A stretch of DNA of 64,000 bases from Solwaraspora sp. WMMA2065 (GCF_030345075.1 NZ_CP128361.1:2294001-2358000), one strand, 5' to 3'. Counted from the first letter of the stretch, positions 29,242 to 39,789 are shown. The notes: a model not told the origin generated them from the sequence alone. Numbers and translations are program-made.

Positions 29242-30438
29242 TCAGGACGGCGGCGGCTGCCACTGCGCGGCGGTGGCTGCCACACTGCCCATCAGCCGCG
29301 GGCTGATGGTGCCGAGCGTTGCGTCCCGGGCCCGCAGCGCCAGCCGGCCCCGCGCCGACAGCACCGCCGCCATCCGCCGGGTCTGGCGCACCATCGCCAC
29401 CGCCCGTGGCCGGCGCAACCGGCTGTACGACTCGACCGCCGCAGCCAGCGCCGGACCCGGCACGGTGTCCCGCACCAGGGCGCACAGCGTCGCCGCGTCC
29501 TCGAACGCCAGACAGGCGCCCTGCCCGAGATGGTGCGGCATCGCGTGTGCCGCGTCACCGAGCAGCACCACACCGCCCGGCCCGACCGGGAACCCGTACG
29601 CCGGGGGTAGCGGCCGCAGCTCGCGGACCTCCTGCTGGACCAGGTCAGCCGGCTCGGTGGCGGCGAGCAGCTCGCCCACCGGGGCCGGCCAGCCGGCGAA
29701 CCAGCGGCGCAGCAGGGTCAGCTGGGTCGCCGGCGGCTCCGGGCGGGAGGCCCCGGCGGCCGTCGCCACCCAGTAGATGCCGCCCCGGCTGGAGCCGCCG
29801 GCCGAACCCCGCTCACCCAGCGACGCCGAGACGAACCGGTAGCCGGCGCCGAGTATCTCGCCGCCGACCTGGCCGGCGGCCAGCTGCGGCGCCCGGTACC
29901 AGGGAATCACCGCCCGCCAGGCCGAGCACCCGGAGCTGACCACCGAACTGCCCGGGGCCAACGCCGGACGCAACGCGCTGTGCACACCGTCCGCCGCCAC
30001 CACCAGATCGGCCTCGACGACGCCCCTGCCGATGGTCACCGCCGGCCGGTCCACCGCCGGCCGCAGGCCCTTCACGGTCACCCCGGTGCGGATCTCGGCC
30101 TGCTCGCCGAGACCGGCGATCAGCGCGTCGTGCAGATCCTCCCGGTGCACCACCACGGGGGCGCGGTCCTCCGGCTGCGGCCGGGGCTGCACCAGCCACT
30201 GCCCGTCGGGGCGACGTACCCCGGTGTGCGACACCGGGGTGGCGATCGCTTCCAGCCCGGCACCGAGGCCCAACGCCCGCAACGCGCGAACACCGTTGGG
30301 CCAGAGCACCAGGGCGGTGCCGTCGGACCGGACCCGGTCCTCACGTTCCAGCAGGGTGACCCGCCAACCGGTGCGGGCCAGGGCACCGGCGACCGCCAGA
30401 CCGCCGATACCCGCCCCCACCACGACCGCAGTACGCAT
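29242..30438 (-). CDS. FAD-dependent monooxygenase
   Basis: A 398-residue flavoprotein hydroxylase of the PHBH/salicylate-hydroxylase class. The N-terminal VVVGAGIGGLAVAGALARTG binds the FAD ADP moiety. The LVVAADGVHSALR segment and GDAAHAMPHHLGQGACLAFE (the second FAD motif) are intact. There is no membrane segment. GAGAGGGGG precedes the ATG. It follows lgt on the same strand 44 bp downstream, so it may be co-transcribed. The substrate is unknown; neighbours are not a catabolic cluster. Confidence 0.88.
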   Translation of the reverse strand: MRTAVVVGAGIGGLAVAGALARTGWRVTLLEREDRVRSDGTALVLWPNGVRALRALGLGAGLEAIATPVSHTGVRRPDGQWLVQPRPQPEDRAPVVVHREDLHDALIAGLGEQAEIRTGVTVKGLRPAVDRPAVTIGRGVVEADLVVAADGVHSALRPALAPGSSVVSSGCSAWRAVIPWYRAPQLAAGQVGGEILGAGYRFVSASLGERGSAGGSSRGGIYWVATAAGASRPEPPATQLTLLRRWFAGWPAPVGELLAATEPADLVQQEVRELRPLPPAYGFPVGPGGVVLLGDAAHAMPHHLGQGACLAFEDAATLCALVRDTVPGPALAAAVESYSRLRRPRAVAMVRQTRRMAAVLSARGRLALRARDATLGTISPRLMGSVAATAAQWQPPPS

Positions 30439-30482
30439 CCCGCCCCCTCTCCCCCGGTCGGCCGGCGCCCGCCGACCGGCGG

Positions 30483-31799
30483 TCAGCTTCCGGTCTTGCC
30501 GGTGCCGGCACCGGTCTCGGCGTCGGCTCCAGCGACGCCGTCGGTGCCGGTGCCGGTCGCGGTGTCGGTCGGCTCGGCGGCCGACGGGTCAGCGGCCGGC
30601 TCGGTCGCGGCCGCCGGAGTGATCTCGGCCGCCGACGTGGCCTCGATGCCGGTCCCGGCGGTGGTCTCGGCCGGCAGCTCACCGGTGCTCTCGTACCGCC
30701 GGAACTGTTCCTCGGTGACCACCCGGTAGCCGGCGGCCAACTCGGCGGCGGGTTTCTTGCCCGACACGTCGACCTGGGACACCTCACCGGCTGCCCCGGA
30801 TCCGGTCGCCCCGCTCTTGGCCGGCCCGGCGGTGCCCGAGCCAGCGGTGCCCGAGCCAGCGGAGCCCGAGCCAGCGGCGCCCGGCCCGGCCTCGTCCGAG
30901 CCGGCGTCGGCCGACGTCGACCCGCCGACGGGCGGCATCGGCCGGCCCTCCTCGTCCAACGGGACGAGGAACTGCTGCGGGCCGCGTACCCGGACGAGAT
31001 AGACCAGCGCGGCCAGGAAGACCACCGCCGAGGTCCACACGTTCAGCCGGACACCGAAGATCTCGTTGGCCTCGTCGGTCCGCATCATCTCGATCCAGAA
31101 CCGCCCGGCGGTGTAGCCCGCCACGTACACCGCGAACGCCCGACCGGCACCGAGCTTCCAACGGCGTTCGGCGAGCAGCACCAGCGCGGCGACACCGACG
31201 TTCCAGATCGCCTCGTACAGGAACGTCGGGTGGTACAGCCCCGGCTCCAGCACCGGGTTGCCCTCCGGGTCGCGCAGCGCCTGACCGGGGTTGCTGCGGT
31301 CCATCTGGTGCACCTGCAGCCCCCACGGCAAGGTGGTCGGGCCGCCGTACAGCTCGTTGTTGAACCAGTTGCCGAACCGGCCGACGGCCTGGGCGAGCGG
31401 CAGGCCGGGAGCGAGCGCGTCGGCGATCACGCTGAGCGGGATGCCCAGCTGTCGGCCGGCCAGCCAGGCACCGACCGCGCCACCGGCGACAGCGCCCCAG
31501 ATACCGAGACCGCCCTGCCAGATGTAGAACGCCTCGATCGGGTTGCCGTTGGCGCCGAAGTACGCCTGCGGCGAGGAGATGACGTGATAGAGCCGGGCAC
31601 CGAGGATGCCGAACGGCACCGCCCAGATGGCGATGTCCAGCACCGCCCACGGCCGGACCCCGCGCTGGCGGAGCCGGTACTCGGTGACCGCGCTGGCCAC
31701 CACGATGCCGAGGACGATGCAGAGCGCGTACGCCCGGATGGGAATCGGACCAAGTTGCCAGACAGCGGTGGCCGGGCTAGGGATCGCGGCGAGTGTCAC
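30483..31799 (-). CDS. lgt: Prolipoprotein diacylglyceryl transferase with long C-terminal tail
   Basis: A membrane enzyme that attaches diacylglycerol to the lipobox cysteine of prolipoproteins. Seen: about seven hydrophobic helices in residues 1-280, the signature RFGNWFNNELYGGPTTLPWG and HPTFLYEAIWNV. Residues about 290-438 are a low-complexity Ala/Gly/Ser/Thr tail with several SGTAGSG-type repeats, cytoplasmic in prediction and common in actinomycete Lgt. The start is GTG 31799. It lies 116 bp downstream of trpA on the same strand, an arrangement seen in other actinomycetes. Confidence 0.93.
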   Translation of the reverse strand: MTLAAIPSPATAVWQLGPIPIRAYALCIVLGIVVASAVTEYRLRQRGVRPWAVLDIAIWAVPFGILGARLYHVISSPQAYFGANGNPIEAFYIWQGGLGIWGAVAGGAVGAWLAGRQLGIPLSVIADALAPGLPLAQAVGRFGNWFNNELYGGPTTLPWGLQVHQMDRSNPGQALRDPEGNPVLEPGLYHPTFLYEAIWNVGVAALVLLAERRWKLGAGRAFAVYVAGYTAGRFWIEMMRTDEANEIFGVRLNVWTSAVVFLAALVYLVRVRGPQQFLVPLDEEGRPMPPVGGSTSADAGSDEAGPGAAGSGSAGSGTAGSGTAGPAKSGATGSGAAGEVSQVDVSGKKPAAELAAGYRVVTEEQFRRYESTGELPAETTAGTGIEATSAAEITPAAATEPAADPSAAEPTDTATGTGTDGVAGADAETGAGTGKTGS

Positions 31800-31915
31800 G
31801 GGTGCACACGCTACCGTCGTGGACCCCGAACCAGTGACCCCCGGTCAGCCAGCGTCAGGCGTGTCGCCGGCTGACCAGGTCACGGTGCCTGCTTTGCCAA
31901 GCCGCCCAACCCGCT

Positions 31916-32716
31916 TCACCGGGTCACGGCACGTACCCCGGCGGCGAGTTCACCGCTGAGCGACCGCAACGCGGCCAGCCCGGCGGGCAGGTCTGCCCCG
32001 TCCAGCAGGCACCGGATCAACGCGCTGCCGACGATCACCCCGTCGGCGAACGAACCGACCTCGGCCGCCTGGGCGCCGTTGCCCACCCCGAGACCGACGC
32101 CGACCGGCAGGTCGGTGAGCTGGCGCAGTCGGCCGACGAGGGTCGGTGCCGCGCCGGACGACTGCTCGCGGGCCCCGGTGACACCCATCAGCGCGGTGGC
32201 GTAGACGAAACCCCGGCAGTGCCGCACGGTCATCGCCAGCCGCGCGTCGGTCGACGACGGCGAGACGAGGAAGGTCCGGTCCAGGCCGTACGCGTCCGAG
32301 GCGGCCAGCCACTCGTCCGCCTCGTCCGGGATCAGGTCCGGGGTGATCAGCCCGGTGCCGCCGGCCGCCGCCAGGTCACGGGCGAAGGCGTCGACGCCGT
32401 ACCGCTCGATCGGGTTCCAGTAGGTCATGGTCACCACCGGCGCGCCGGTCGCGGCGACTGCCTCGATGATCCGCAGCGCGTCGGCGGTGCGGACCCCGCC
32501 GGCCAGGGCGATGTCGCTGGCCCGCTGGATCACCGGGCCGTCCATCACCGGGTCGGAGTAGGGCAGCTCGACCTCGATGACGTCGACCCCGGCGTCGACC
32601 ATCGCCCGCATCGCGACGATGCTGTCGTCGACGCTGGGGAAGCCGGCCGGCATGCAGCCGACCAGCACGGCGCGGCCCTCGGCCCGGGCCTTGTCGAACG
32701 CCACCGAGATGCTCAT
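31916..32716 (-). CDS. trpA: Tryptophan synthase alpha chain
   Basis: A 266-residue TIM-barrel subunit that releases indole from indole-3-glycerol phosphate. Seen: the catalytic-loop region [20 protein letters not shown] with the Glu and Asp of the active site, [10 protein letters not shown], and the phosphate-binding [10 protein letters not shown]. The ATG overlaps the trpB stop (ATGA), so trpC-trpB-trpA form a coupled chain. The length is normal. Confidence 0.95.
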   Translation of the reverse strand: MSISVAFDKARAEGRAVLVGCMPAGFPSVDDSIVAMRAMVDAGVDVIEVELPYSDPVMDGPVIQRASDIALAGGVRTADALRIIEAVAATGAPVVTMTYWNPIERYGVDAFARDLAAAGGTGLITPDLIPDEADEWLAASDAYGLDRTFLVSPSSTDARLAMTVRHCRGFVYATALMGVTGAREQSSGAAPTLVGRLRQLTDLPVGVGLGVGNGAQAAEVGSFADGVIVGSALIRCLLDGADLPAGLAALRSLSGELAAGVRAVTR

Positions 32717-33996
32717 CGGTCCTGCCCGTCGAGTCGGTCCTGCCCGTCGAGAATGCCGAAGTAGGCGCCGGCGGTGTGTACGTCCTTGTCGCCGCGCCCG
32801 GAGAGGTTGACCACGATGGTCGGCTCGCGCCCCAGCTCGGCGGTGAGTTCCGGGATGATCCGCAGGGTGCCGGCGAGCGCGTGTGCGCTCTCGATCGCCG
32901 GGATGATCCCCTCGGTGCGGCAGAGCAGCTGGAACGCCGTCATCGCCTCGGCGTCGGTGATCGGCTGGTAGCGGGCCCGGCCGGCGTCGTGCAGCCAGGC
33001 GTGCTCCGGCCCGACCGCCGGGTAGTCCAGCCCGGCCGAGATCGAATGCGAGTCCAGGGTCTGCCCGTCGTCGTCCTGCAGCAGGTAGGTACGGGCACCG
33101 TGCAGCACCCCGGCGGCACCGCCGGTGATGCTGGCCGCGTGCCGGCCGGTGGCCACCCCGTCCCCGCCGGCCTCGAAGCCGTACAGCCGGACCTGGTCGT
33201 CGCCGACGAAGGCGTGGAAGATGCCGATGGCGTTGGAGCCGCCGCCGACGCAGGCGGTGACCGCGTCCGGGAGCGCGCCGAGGCTGTCCAGGCACTGCTG
33301 GCGGGCCTCGTCGCCGATGCCGCGCACGAAGTCGCGGACCATCACCGGGAACGGGTGCGGGCCGGCGGCGGTGCCGATCAGGTAGTGGGTGTGGTCGACG
33401 CTGGCCACCCAGTCACGCAGCGCCTCGTTGAGCGCGTCCTTGAGGGTACGCGACCCGGTGGTCACCGGCACCACGGTGGCGCCGAGCATCCGCATCCGGG
33501 CCACGTTGAGTGCCTGCCGTTCGGTGTCTACCTCGCCCATGTAGACCACGCATTCGAGGTCCAGCAGGGCGGCGGCGGTGGCACTGGCCACACCGTGCTG
33601 ACCGGCGCCGGTCTCGGCGATGATCCGGGGCTTGCCCATCCGCCGGGTCAGCAACGCCTGGCCGAGCACGTTGCGCACCTTGTGCGCGCCGGTGTGGTTG
33701 AGGTCCTCCCGTTTGAGCAGCACCGTCGCGCCGACCTGCGCGGACAGCCGCTCGGCCCGGTAGAGCAGCGACGGGGTGCCGGCGTAGTCGCGCAGCAGTC
33801 GGTCGAAGTCGGCCCGGAAGCCGTCGTCGGACATCGCCTTGCGGTACGCGACATCCAGCTCGTCGAGGGCGGCGATCAGCGCCTCCGGGACGAAGCGTCC
33901 GCCGTAGCGGCCGAAGTGGCCGGTGTCGTCGGGCAGCGCGGCGGACCCCACGCCGGTGCCCGGCGCGTCGACGCCGGTGACGTTCGGGGCGTTCAT
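32713..33996 (-). CDS. trpB: Tryptophan synthase beta chain
   Basis: The 427-residue PLP enzyme joins indole with serine. K106 in [11 protein letters not shown] is the Schiff-base lysine; the [13 protein letters not shown] segment and the phosphate-binding [10 protein letters not shown] are also present. The C-terminus ends in a short duplicated [10 protein letters not shown], produced by an 18-bp tandem repeat at the 3' end, probably harmless. Both ends overlap neighbours by 4 bp (ATGA with trpC upstream and trpA downstream). Confidence 0.95.
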   Translation of the reverse strand: MNAPNVTGVDAPGTGVGSAALPDDTGHFGRYGGRFVPEALIAALDELDVAYRKAMSDDGFRADFDRLLRDYAGTPSLLYRAERLSAQVGATVLLKREDLNHTGAHKVRNVLGQALLTRRMGKPRIIAETGAGQHGVASATAAALLDLECVVYMGEVDTERQALNVARMRMLGATVVPVTTGSRTLKDALNEALRDWVASVDHTHYLIGTAAGPHPFPVMVRDFVRGIGDEARQQCLDSLGALPDAVTACVGGGSNAIGIFHAFVGDDQVRLYGFEAGGDGVATGRHAASITGGAAGVLHGARTYLLQDDDGQTLDSHSISAGLDYPAVGPEHAWLHDAGRARYQPITDAEAMTAFQLLCRTEGIIPAIESAHALAGTLRIIPELTAELGREPTIVVNLSGRGDKDVHTAGAYFGILDGQDRLDGQDR

Positions 33997-34847
33997 CGGA
34001 CCGGCCTCGGCGTCGCCGGGTGGTTGCCGGCGTTGACCAGCTCGGCGACCGCGTCCCGGGGGCTCTTCTGGGTCACCAGGCCCTCACCGACCAGGACGGC
34101 GTCGGCGCCGGCCGACGCGTACCGGATCAGGTCGTGCGGCCCGCGCACCCCCGACTCGGCGATCTTGACGACACTGTTCGGCAGCCCTGGCGCGATGCGT
34201 TCGAACACCGACCGGTCCACCTCCAGGGTGCGCAGATCACGGGCGTTGACCCCGATGACCTGGGCGCCGGCTTCGAGGGCCCGGTCGGCCTCCTCCTCGG
34301 TGTGCACCTCGACCAGCGCGGTCATGCCCAGCGACTCGATCCGCTCCAGCAGACCGACCAGCACGTTCTGCTCCAGCGCTACCACCATCAGCAGGACCAG
34401 GTCGGCGCCGTGGGCGCGGGCCTCGTGCACCTGGTAGCTGGAGACGATGAAGTCCTTGCGCAGCACCGGCACGTCGACGGCGGCCCGTACGGCGGTGAGG
34501 TCGTCCAGTGAGCCGCCGAACCACCGCTGCTCGGTCAGCACGCTGATGCAGCGGGCACCGCCGGCGGCGTACTCCGAGGCAAGGTCGGCCGGGTCCGGGA
34601 TGTCGGCCAGCGCACCCTTGGACGGCGAGGCCCGCTTGACCTCGGCAATCACCCCGACCCCAGGCTTGCGCAGCGCTGCGCAGGCGTCAATTGGCGGCGG
34701 CGCGGCGGCGGCGAGCTCACGGATCCGGCTCAGCGGGACCAGCCCTTCGCGGCGTTGTACCTCGGCTCGGACGCCGGCGATGATCTCGTCGAGCACTCCG
34801 AGCGCCGGCGCCGACGGTCCGGCGCTGTCCTCCTGGTCAGCAGTCAC
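33993..34847 (-). CDS. trpC: Indole-3-glycerol-phosphate synthase
   Basis: A (beta/alpha)8 enzyme that closes the indole ring in tryptophan synthesis. Seen: [15 protein letters not shown] (substrate-binding Lys), [20 protein letters not shown] (catalytic Lys), [10 protein letters not shown] (catalytic Glu) and [14 protein letters not shown] 34847 was chosen because GGGGAG stands 7 bases upstream; an ATG at 34874 is in frame but lacks a site. It is first of trpCBA; its stop overlaps the trpB start. The gene is separated from trpE by an opposite-strand gene. Confidence 0.93.
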   Translation of the reverse strand: MTADQEDSAGPSAPALGVLDEIIAGVRAEVQRREGLVPLSRIRELAAAAPPPIDACAALRKPGVGVIAEVKRASPSKGALADIPDPADLASEYAAGGARCISVLTEQRWFGGSLDDLTAVRAAVDVPVLRKDFIVSSYQVHEARAHGADLVLLMVVALEQNVLVGLLERIESLGMTALVEVHTEEEADRALEAGAQVIGVNARDLRTLEVDRSVFERIAPGLPNSVVKIAESGVRGPHDLIRYASAGADAVLVGEGLVTQKSPRDAVAELVNAGNHPATPRPVR

Positions 34848-35230
34848 CAACGGACTCCCCTCTCCGGGTGTCATGCGCCCGATGCTAGGTGGCGACGCAG
34901 GTGAGCCGGAGTCGGGGGTATGGCGCGCCTCACCATCTGGGCTGGGGCATAATGCCCAACTTTTGTGAGAAGGGCGTCACCCACCGTGCCAACGACCAAC
35001 CGGGGGCCGGGCCACCCGGGCAGCACCGGACCCCATCGACACTGATCATATCGTGTCGGCGGTGCCGGCTCCGCTGTGGTGCAGATCAACACCGGTGGTA
35101 CGGGTGCCGCCCGCCCCGTTGGGCGATAGTTGACCTGCGGGTCACCGCTGTGAAACAGCCCCCGGTCAGCATGGGTTCGGGCAGACTGGTCGGCGGTAGC
35201 CGCCGGCCACGCAACCACCTGGGGGACGCC
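34848..35230. promoter_or_regulatory. Divergent promoter region between trpC and hypothetical gene
   Basis: A non-coding 383 bp. GGGCAT-A-ATGCCC (34945-34957) is a perfect 13-bp palindrome about 100 bp upstream of trpC; read on the reverse strand it contains CATTAT, a possible -10 element. No leader peptide with Trp codons or clear attenuator was found. A small GC hairpin is not evident elsewhere. Confidence 0.35.
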
Positions 35231-35638
35231 ATGAGCAGCACACCACGGGACGCCAATGTCGACCTGATCGCCATCCCCCGGGCCGTGGTCTCGCTGGCCG
35301 CCGAGGTCGTGCACACCATGGAACGGGCCGTGGTCGGCGATCACCGGGTACGTACCGCCAAGGGCAACGCCTGGGAGGCGATCTGCGCCGACCGGGCCCG
35401 CGCCCACCAGCGGGACGAGATCCGCCGGCTGGTGGCCACGCTCACCGCCGGCCGGTCCGTCGACGTGCCCGACACCGCTGATGAAGCCACCACAACCGCC
35501 ACCGCTGAAGCCGCCACCGCTGAAGGCATCACCGCTGAAGCCGCCACCGCTGCCGTCACCGGTCGGCGCCCAGGTCGTCCTCGGTCGGGTCCTCGCCCCG
35601 GTCCAAAGCGTTCCACGCATCCAGCGTCGACCGGGTAG
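35231..35638 (+). CDS. Hypothetical protein embedded in the trp region
   Basis: Unrecognised 135-residue protein on the strand opposite to the trp genes. ATG 35231 has GGGGGA just upstream. Residues 1-80 look folded (DLIAIPRAVVSLAAEVVHTM, then AKGNAWEAICADRARAHQRD). The rest is Ala/Thr/Glu repeat (ATAEAATAEG type) and a basic tail. Its last 83 bp overlap the convergent membrane-protein gene. Similar small proteins with an AxNAWEA-type helix are found in related actinomycetes, but I cannot give a role. Confidence 0.6.
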   Translation: MSSTPRDANVDLIAIPRAVVSLAAEVVHTMERAVVGDHRVRTAKGNAWEAICADRARAHQRDEIRRLVATLTAGRSVDVPDTADEATTTATAEAATAEGITAEAATAAVTGRRPGRPRSGPRPGPKRSTHPASTG

Positions 35639-36218
35639 ACCGGCCACCCGCACCGGTCACCCGGCCGTCGGCACCCGGACCGGACCCGGCACCACCGGGC
35701 CCCGCCCCACCAGACCCGTCACCACCGGGCCGGCTTCGCTCGTACCGGGCGCCCATCGCCGGCCAGTGCCGGGAGCGCAGCGCGGTGACCAGCCCACCGG
35801 CGGCGAGCAGCACCGCACCGATCACCGTCGACGCCGGCCACTGCGGGGCCGACACAGTGCTGTCCGTCGTCGGACCGGTCGGACCGGCACCAGCGACCAG
35901 CACCGTCAGCCCACCGGCCGCCAGCGCCACGCCGAGTGCCGCGAGCAGCGCGCCGACCAGCCGCCGGGCCAGCCCTCGGGTGGCCAGCACCGCGCCGGTG
36001 CCGGCCAGTCCGACCAGGGCGACGGCCGGCAGCCACGGCAGCACGTCGGCACCGGTACGGGCCACCTCGACCGCCGGCAGCGGCGCCGGACGCCCGGTCA
36101 CCTCGACCGCCCAGTCCCGTCCAGCGGCGTACATCACCAGGCCGGCTCCGGCCAGACAGGTGACGGCGGTGCCGGCGAGGGCCCGCCCCGGCGCGGCGGA
36201 CATGCCCGGACCGGTCAC
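35556..36218 (-). CDS. Trp-operon-associated membrane protein (TIGR02234-like)
   Basis: A 220-residue membrane protein with four hydrophobic helices (ALAGTAVTCLAGAGLVMYAA, VLPWLPAVALVGLAGTGAVL, LVGALLAALGVALAAGGLTV, WPASTVIGAVLLAAGGLVTA) and a Gly-rich polar C-terminus. The layout, the GRDW motif after helix 1 and the place directly after trpE match the actinobacterial Trp-operon-associated membrane family, whose function is unknown. GTG 36218 overlaps the trpE stop (GTGA); ATG 36203 is the alternative. Confidence 0.8.
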   Translation of the reverse strand: MTGPGMSAAPGRALAGTAVTCLAGAGLVMYAAGRDWAVEVTGRPAPLPAVEVARTGADVLPWLPAVALVGLAGTGAVLATRGLARRLVGALLAALGVALAAGGLTVLVAGAGPTGPTTDSTVSAPQWPASTVIGAVLLAAGGLVTALRSRHWPAMGARYERSRPGGDGSGGAGPGGAGSGPGADGRVTGAGGRSTRSTLDAWNALDRGEDPTEDDLGADR

Positions 36219-37774
36219 CGGGCCGGACGCAGCGTCTCGGCGGCGGCGATCGCGACCAGCACCGCCGCTGCCTTGCTCTGCGTCTCCCGTTCCTCGGCGG
36301 CCGGATCCGAGTCCGCCACGATCCCCGCGCCGGCCTGCACGTAGGCGCGGCCCCGGCGAATCAGCGCGGTCCGGATCGCGATCGCCATGTCCAGGTCGCC
36401 GCCGAACCCGAAGTAGCCGACGGTGCCGCCGTACAGGCCACGTCGGGTCGGCTCCAACTCCTCGATGATCTCCATCGCCCGGACCTTCGGCGCACCGGAC
36501 AGGGTGCCGGCCGGGAAGGTGGCCGCCAGCGCGTCGAACGCGGTCCGGTCCTCGCGCAGCTCGCCCACCACCGTCGACACGATGTGCATCACGTGGCTGT
36601 ACCGCTCGACGGTGGCGAACTCGGGCACCTCGACGGTGCCCGGCCGGCAGACCCGGCCGAGATCGTTGCGGCCCAGGTCGACCAGCATCACGTGCTCGGC
36701 ACGTTCCTTCGGATCGTTGAGCAGCTCGGTGGCGAGGGCGGCGTCGACCTGCGGGGTGGCGCCCCGCCGCCGGGTGCCGGCGATCGGGTGCAGCATCGCC
36801 CGCCGGGTGCCGCCGGCGGTGACGGTGACCTTGAGGTGCGCCTCCGGCGAGGAGCCCACCACGTCGAAGTCGTCGAACCGCAGCAGGTACATGTACGGGC
36901 TGGGGTTGGTCGCCCGCAGCACCCGGTAGACGTCCAGCGGGTCGGCGGAGGTGTCCCGCTCGAACCGCTGAGCCAGCACGATCTGGAAGCACTCGCCGAC
37001 CCGGATCGCCTCCTTGGCCTCCTCGACCGCCTTGGGGTACGCACCCGCGGCGGTGCGGCTACGGGCCGCCGGCCCGGGCCCGGCGGGCGCGTCCATCATC
37101 GACACCATCGGCGGGTTGGGCCGGGACAGCGCGGTCGTCATCGCGTCGAGCCGGCCGATCGCGTGGTGGTAGGCGGCTGCCGCAGTGACCGGGTCGGCCG
37201 CCGCCGGCAGGACCGCGTTGGCGACCAGGATCGCCGTACCGTCGAAATGGTCGAGCACCACCAGGTCGGTGGCGAGCAGCAACCCGAACTCGGGCAGCGC
37301 GAGATCGTCCTCGGTGTGCTCGGGGATCCGCTCCAACCGGCGGACGAAGTCGTAGCTGAGGTAGCCGACCAGGCCGCCGGTCAGCGGCGGCAGGCCGCCG
37401 CCGACCGGGTCGGTGTCCGGGGCCGGCCCGGTCAACGCGGCGACGGTCGCCCGCAGCACCTCGACCGGGTCACCCTCGGTGGGCACCCCGTCGGGCGGAT
37501 CGCCGAGCCAGTGCGCACCGCCAGCTGACTCGGTGAGCGTCGCCGCGCTGCGTACCCCGATGAACGAGTAGCGCGACCAGGCGGTGCCGGCCGACCCGGC
37601 ACCCTGTTCGGCGGATTCCAGCAGGAAGGTGCCGGGTCCGCCGGCGAGCTTGCGGTACACCCCGACCGGGGTCTCGCCGTCGGCCAGCAGCCGTCGGGTG
37701 ACCGGCACCACCCGACGCTGCCGGGCCAGGGTCTGAAAGGTCGGCTCGTCCGGGCTGACCGTACCGGTGATCAT
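36215..37774 (-). CDS. trpE: Anthranilate synthase component I
   Basis: The 519-residue enzyme makes anthranilate from chorismate. Seen: the N-terminal LLESAE element, where tryptophan normally binds for feedback inhibition, and the chorismate-utilising domain with [61 protein letters not shown] and [20 protein letters not shown]. The ATG overlaps the hisI stop (ATGA). The glutaminase subunit (trpG) and trpD are not in this window. Confidence 0.95.
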   Translation of the reverse strand: MITGTVSPDEPTFQTLARQRRVVPVTRRLLADGETPVGVYRKLAGGPGTFLLESAEQGAGSAGTAWSRYSFIGVRSAATLTESAGGAHWLGDPPDGVPTEGDPVEVLRATVAALTGPAPDTDPVGGGLPPLTGGLVGYLSYDFVRRLERIPEHTEDDLALPEFGLLLATDLVVLDHFDGTAILVANAVLPAAADPVTAAAAYHHAIGRLDAMTTALSRPNPPMVSMMDAPAGPGPAARSRTAAGAYPKAVEEAKEAIRVGECFQIVLAQRFERDTSADPLDVYRVLRATNPSPYMYLLRFDDFDVVGSSPEAHLKVTVTAGGTRRAMLHPIAGTRRRGATPQVDAALATELLNDPKERAEHVMLVDLGRNDLGRVCRPGTVEVPEFATVERYSHVMHIVSTVVGELREDRTAFDALAATFPAGTLSGAPKVRAMEIIEELEPTRRGLYGGTVGYFGFGGDLDMAIAIRTALIRRGRAYVQAGAGIVADSDPAAEERETQSKAAAVLVAIAAAETLRPAR

Positions 37775-38217
37775 CGATTCTCCTGAGGGTCGGCGATGGT
37801 GCCGGTCACCGGCAGCTCGTCGAAGAAACAGTTACCGGCCCCGGTGTGGCAGGCGGCGCCGACCTGCTCGACCGTGACCAGCACCGCGTCGCCGTCACAG
37901 TCCAGCCGCACCGACCGCACGTACTGGTGGTGCCCGGAGGTGGCGCCCTTGACCCAGTATTCCTGCCGGCTGCGCGACCAGTAGGTGGCCCGGCCGGTGG
38001 TGAGGGTGCGGTGCAGCGCCTCGTCGTCCATCCACGCCATCATCAGCACCTCGCCGCTGCCGTGCCGCTGCACGATGGCGGCGACCAGGCCGTCGGCGGT
38101 GCGGCGCAGCCGGGCGGCGACGGCGGGATCGAGCGCGGAGCTCCGCGGCGGGTCGCCGGGCGCGGGCCGCCGGGCGGTGGTCGGTGGGCCGGCTGCCGAT
38201 TCATCTGGTACGGACAC
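37771..38217 (-). CDS. hisI: Phosphoribosyl-AMP cyclohydrolase
   Basis: Histidine-pathway enzyme that opens the adenine ring of PR-AMP. Seen: [32 protein letters not shown], the metal-binding LDCDGDAV and the zinc motif [14 protein letters not shown] 30-residue polar N-terminal extension precedes the domain. The start is GTG 38217. It is translationally coupled to trpE, a his-trp arrangement common in actinomycetes and separate from the main his operon at 59.6-64 kb. Confidence 0.93.
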   Translation of the reverse strand: MSVPDESAAGPPTTARRPAPGDPPRSSALDPAVAARLRRTADGLVAAIVQRHGSGEVLMMAWMDDEALHRTLTTGRATYWSRSRQEYWVKGATSGHHQYVRSVRLDCDGDAVLVTVEQVGAACHTGAGNCFFDELPVTGTIADPQENR

Positions 38218-38592
38218 AGTGCCCGATTGTTCCGTACGCCCCGACCGCTGTGGCGCGGCCTCCGGCGTGCGGTGTCGTGAGCCCGACAGCGGTCGGCCGG
38301 AATCGACGGTTCGGGGGCTGTGCCGGTACGGCTTCCGGAGTACCTTGGCTGTGCGCCGCCACGGTCCAGGTCTGCGGGCACATCCACTGCCCGGCGGGCC
38401 CCGGCCCCGGTGCCCGCCGATCGCACCTTCCGCTCAGGGTTACTGCACCTGGGCCGGTGGTCTGTGTCTGCCGGGCCTGTCGGCTGTGGCCGGCGCAGCG
38501 AGTCGGCGCACCACCCAGCACCACGCCCGTGCGGACGGCTCCGGTCACACCGGGACCGGGTCGCCCCCGCCGAAGCGGACGGAGGATCAGCA
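38218..38592. other. Divergent intergenic region, hisI-trpE promoter side
   Basis: A 375-bp spacer between divergent genes. It must carry promoters for hisI-trpE and for the acidic-protein gene. No clear palindrome, leader peptide or riboswitch fold was recognised. Confidence 0.4.
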
Positions 38593-39789
38593 ATGCAGCC
38601 CACCCCCACCCCTGCACACGCCGGGCCGGTGAAGCCGGAGGAGACCGGCGCAGGTTCGGGTCCCGTGCACGGCACCCCGGTGCCGACGCCCCGAACCGCC
38701 TTCGACGACAACCCGATCAACGAGGCGACGACGGAGATCCCGATGATCGTGCCGAAGCCGGCCGACCGCAACGGTCCGAGCCCGTTGCCGCCGATCGCCA
38801 CGCAGCTGCTCGGTGGCGGCGCGGCCGTCCCCGACGCACCCGAGCACCAGCAGTCGGCTCAGCAGGACCCGGCGGAGTCCGCGGCGACAGCGCCCGCCGG
38901 GGCAGCGGGAGACCCCGACGGCCCGGCGGGCGGCCCGGCCGACGGCGAGGACGACGGCGAGGACGACGACCGGGGCGCGCCGGCTGCCGCGACGGCGGTG
39001 GCCCAGGACGAGCCGCCGGCACCAGTATCCGGCCAGCCGGACGACCAGGCAGACGACCAGGCGGACGACGACCCGACGTCCGGGCAACGGGCGGGGACCG
39101 ACGCCGAGTCGGACGGGGAGGATTCCGGGCCGGTCGACCAGGACGCCGCAGCCGCCGGTCAGGAGAGGAACGGCGACGGGGATCCGACCGCCGGCCCGGA
39201 TGGGCAGGCCGACCCGGTTGACGACGAGCGGTCGGGCCCGACGGCCGGGGCGGATGACGACCCGGCGGACGACGAGGAGACCGTCACCGCGCACGGCGAC
39301 GCCGGCGATCTGTTCTACGCCGCCGACGACGGCTTCGACGAGGACGACGACGAGGAGTTCGACGACGAAGACGAGGATGCGGACGAAGACGACGACGAGG
39401 ACGAGGACGAGGAGCAAGCTGCCATGCTGACCACAGTCGAGGAGCCGACCGGCCCGGCGGCCGGGCACGACGAGGAGCCGGTAGCGGTCCGGCCGGCGCG
39501 GCCGGGTGACGTGACGCTGCCGCCGATCACCATCTGGACCGAGGACGCCGCCGACGAGCTACGCGACGAGTGGCACGAGATCAAGGCCCGGTTCGTCGAC
39601 GAACCGGAGGTCGCCCTGGCGCAGGCTCAGTCGCTGGTCGGGCACACCGTCCGTACGCTGGCCGAGCGGCTGCTGGCCGAACAGGTCGAACTTGACCCGC
39701 ACCGGCACAACGAGACGCCGGACACCGAGTCGATGCGGATGGCGTTGCGGCAGTACCGGGAGTTCCTGGACCGGCTACTCGCGATCTGA
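38593..39789 (+). CDS. Highly acidic protein with conserved C-terminal helical domain
   Basis: A 398-residue cytoplasmic protein. The first 300 residues are disordered and increasingly acidic, culminating in an almost uninterrupted run of Asp and Glu (39340-39415). The last 80-90 residues form a helical domain (DELRDEWHEIKARFVDEPEV, LVGHTVRTLAERLLAEQVEL, SMRMALRQYREFLDRLLAI) that resembles a domain found at the C-terminus of many actinobacterial hypothetical proteins. GGAGG lies 7 bases before ATG 38593. The extreme acidity suggests binding of cations or basic partners; the function is unknown. A very strong terminator follows. Confidence 0.75.
   Translation: MQPTPTPAHAGPVKPEETGAGSGPVHGTPVPTPRTAFDDNPINEATTEIPMIVPKPADRNGPSPLPPIATQLLGGGAAVPDAPEHQQSAQQDPAESAATAPAGAAGDPDGPAGGPADGEDDGEDDDRGAPAAATAVAQDEPPAPVSGQPDDQADDQADDDPTSGQRAGTDAESDGEDSGPVDQDAAAAGQERNGDGDPTAGPDGQADPVDDERSGPTAGADDDPADDEETVTAHGDAGDLFYAADDGFDEDDDEEFDDEDEDADEDDDEDEDEEQAAMLTTVEEPTGPAAGHDEEPVAVRPARPGDVTLPPITIWTEDAADELRDEWHEIKARFVDEPEVALAQAQSLVGHTVRTLAERLLAEQVELDPHRHNETPDTESMRMALRQYREFLDRLLAI

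Noticed and set aside
34848-35230. Search for a Trp attenuator or leader peptide upstream of trpC.
   Set aside because: No short frame with consecutive Trp codons and no competing hairpins were seen.
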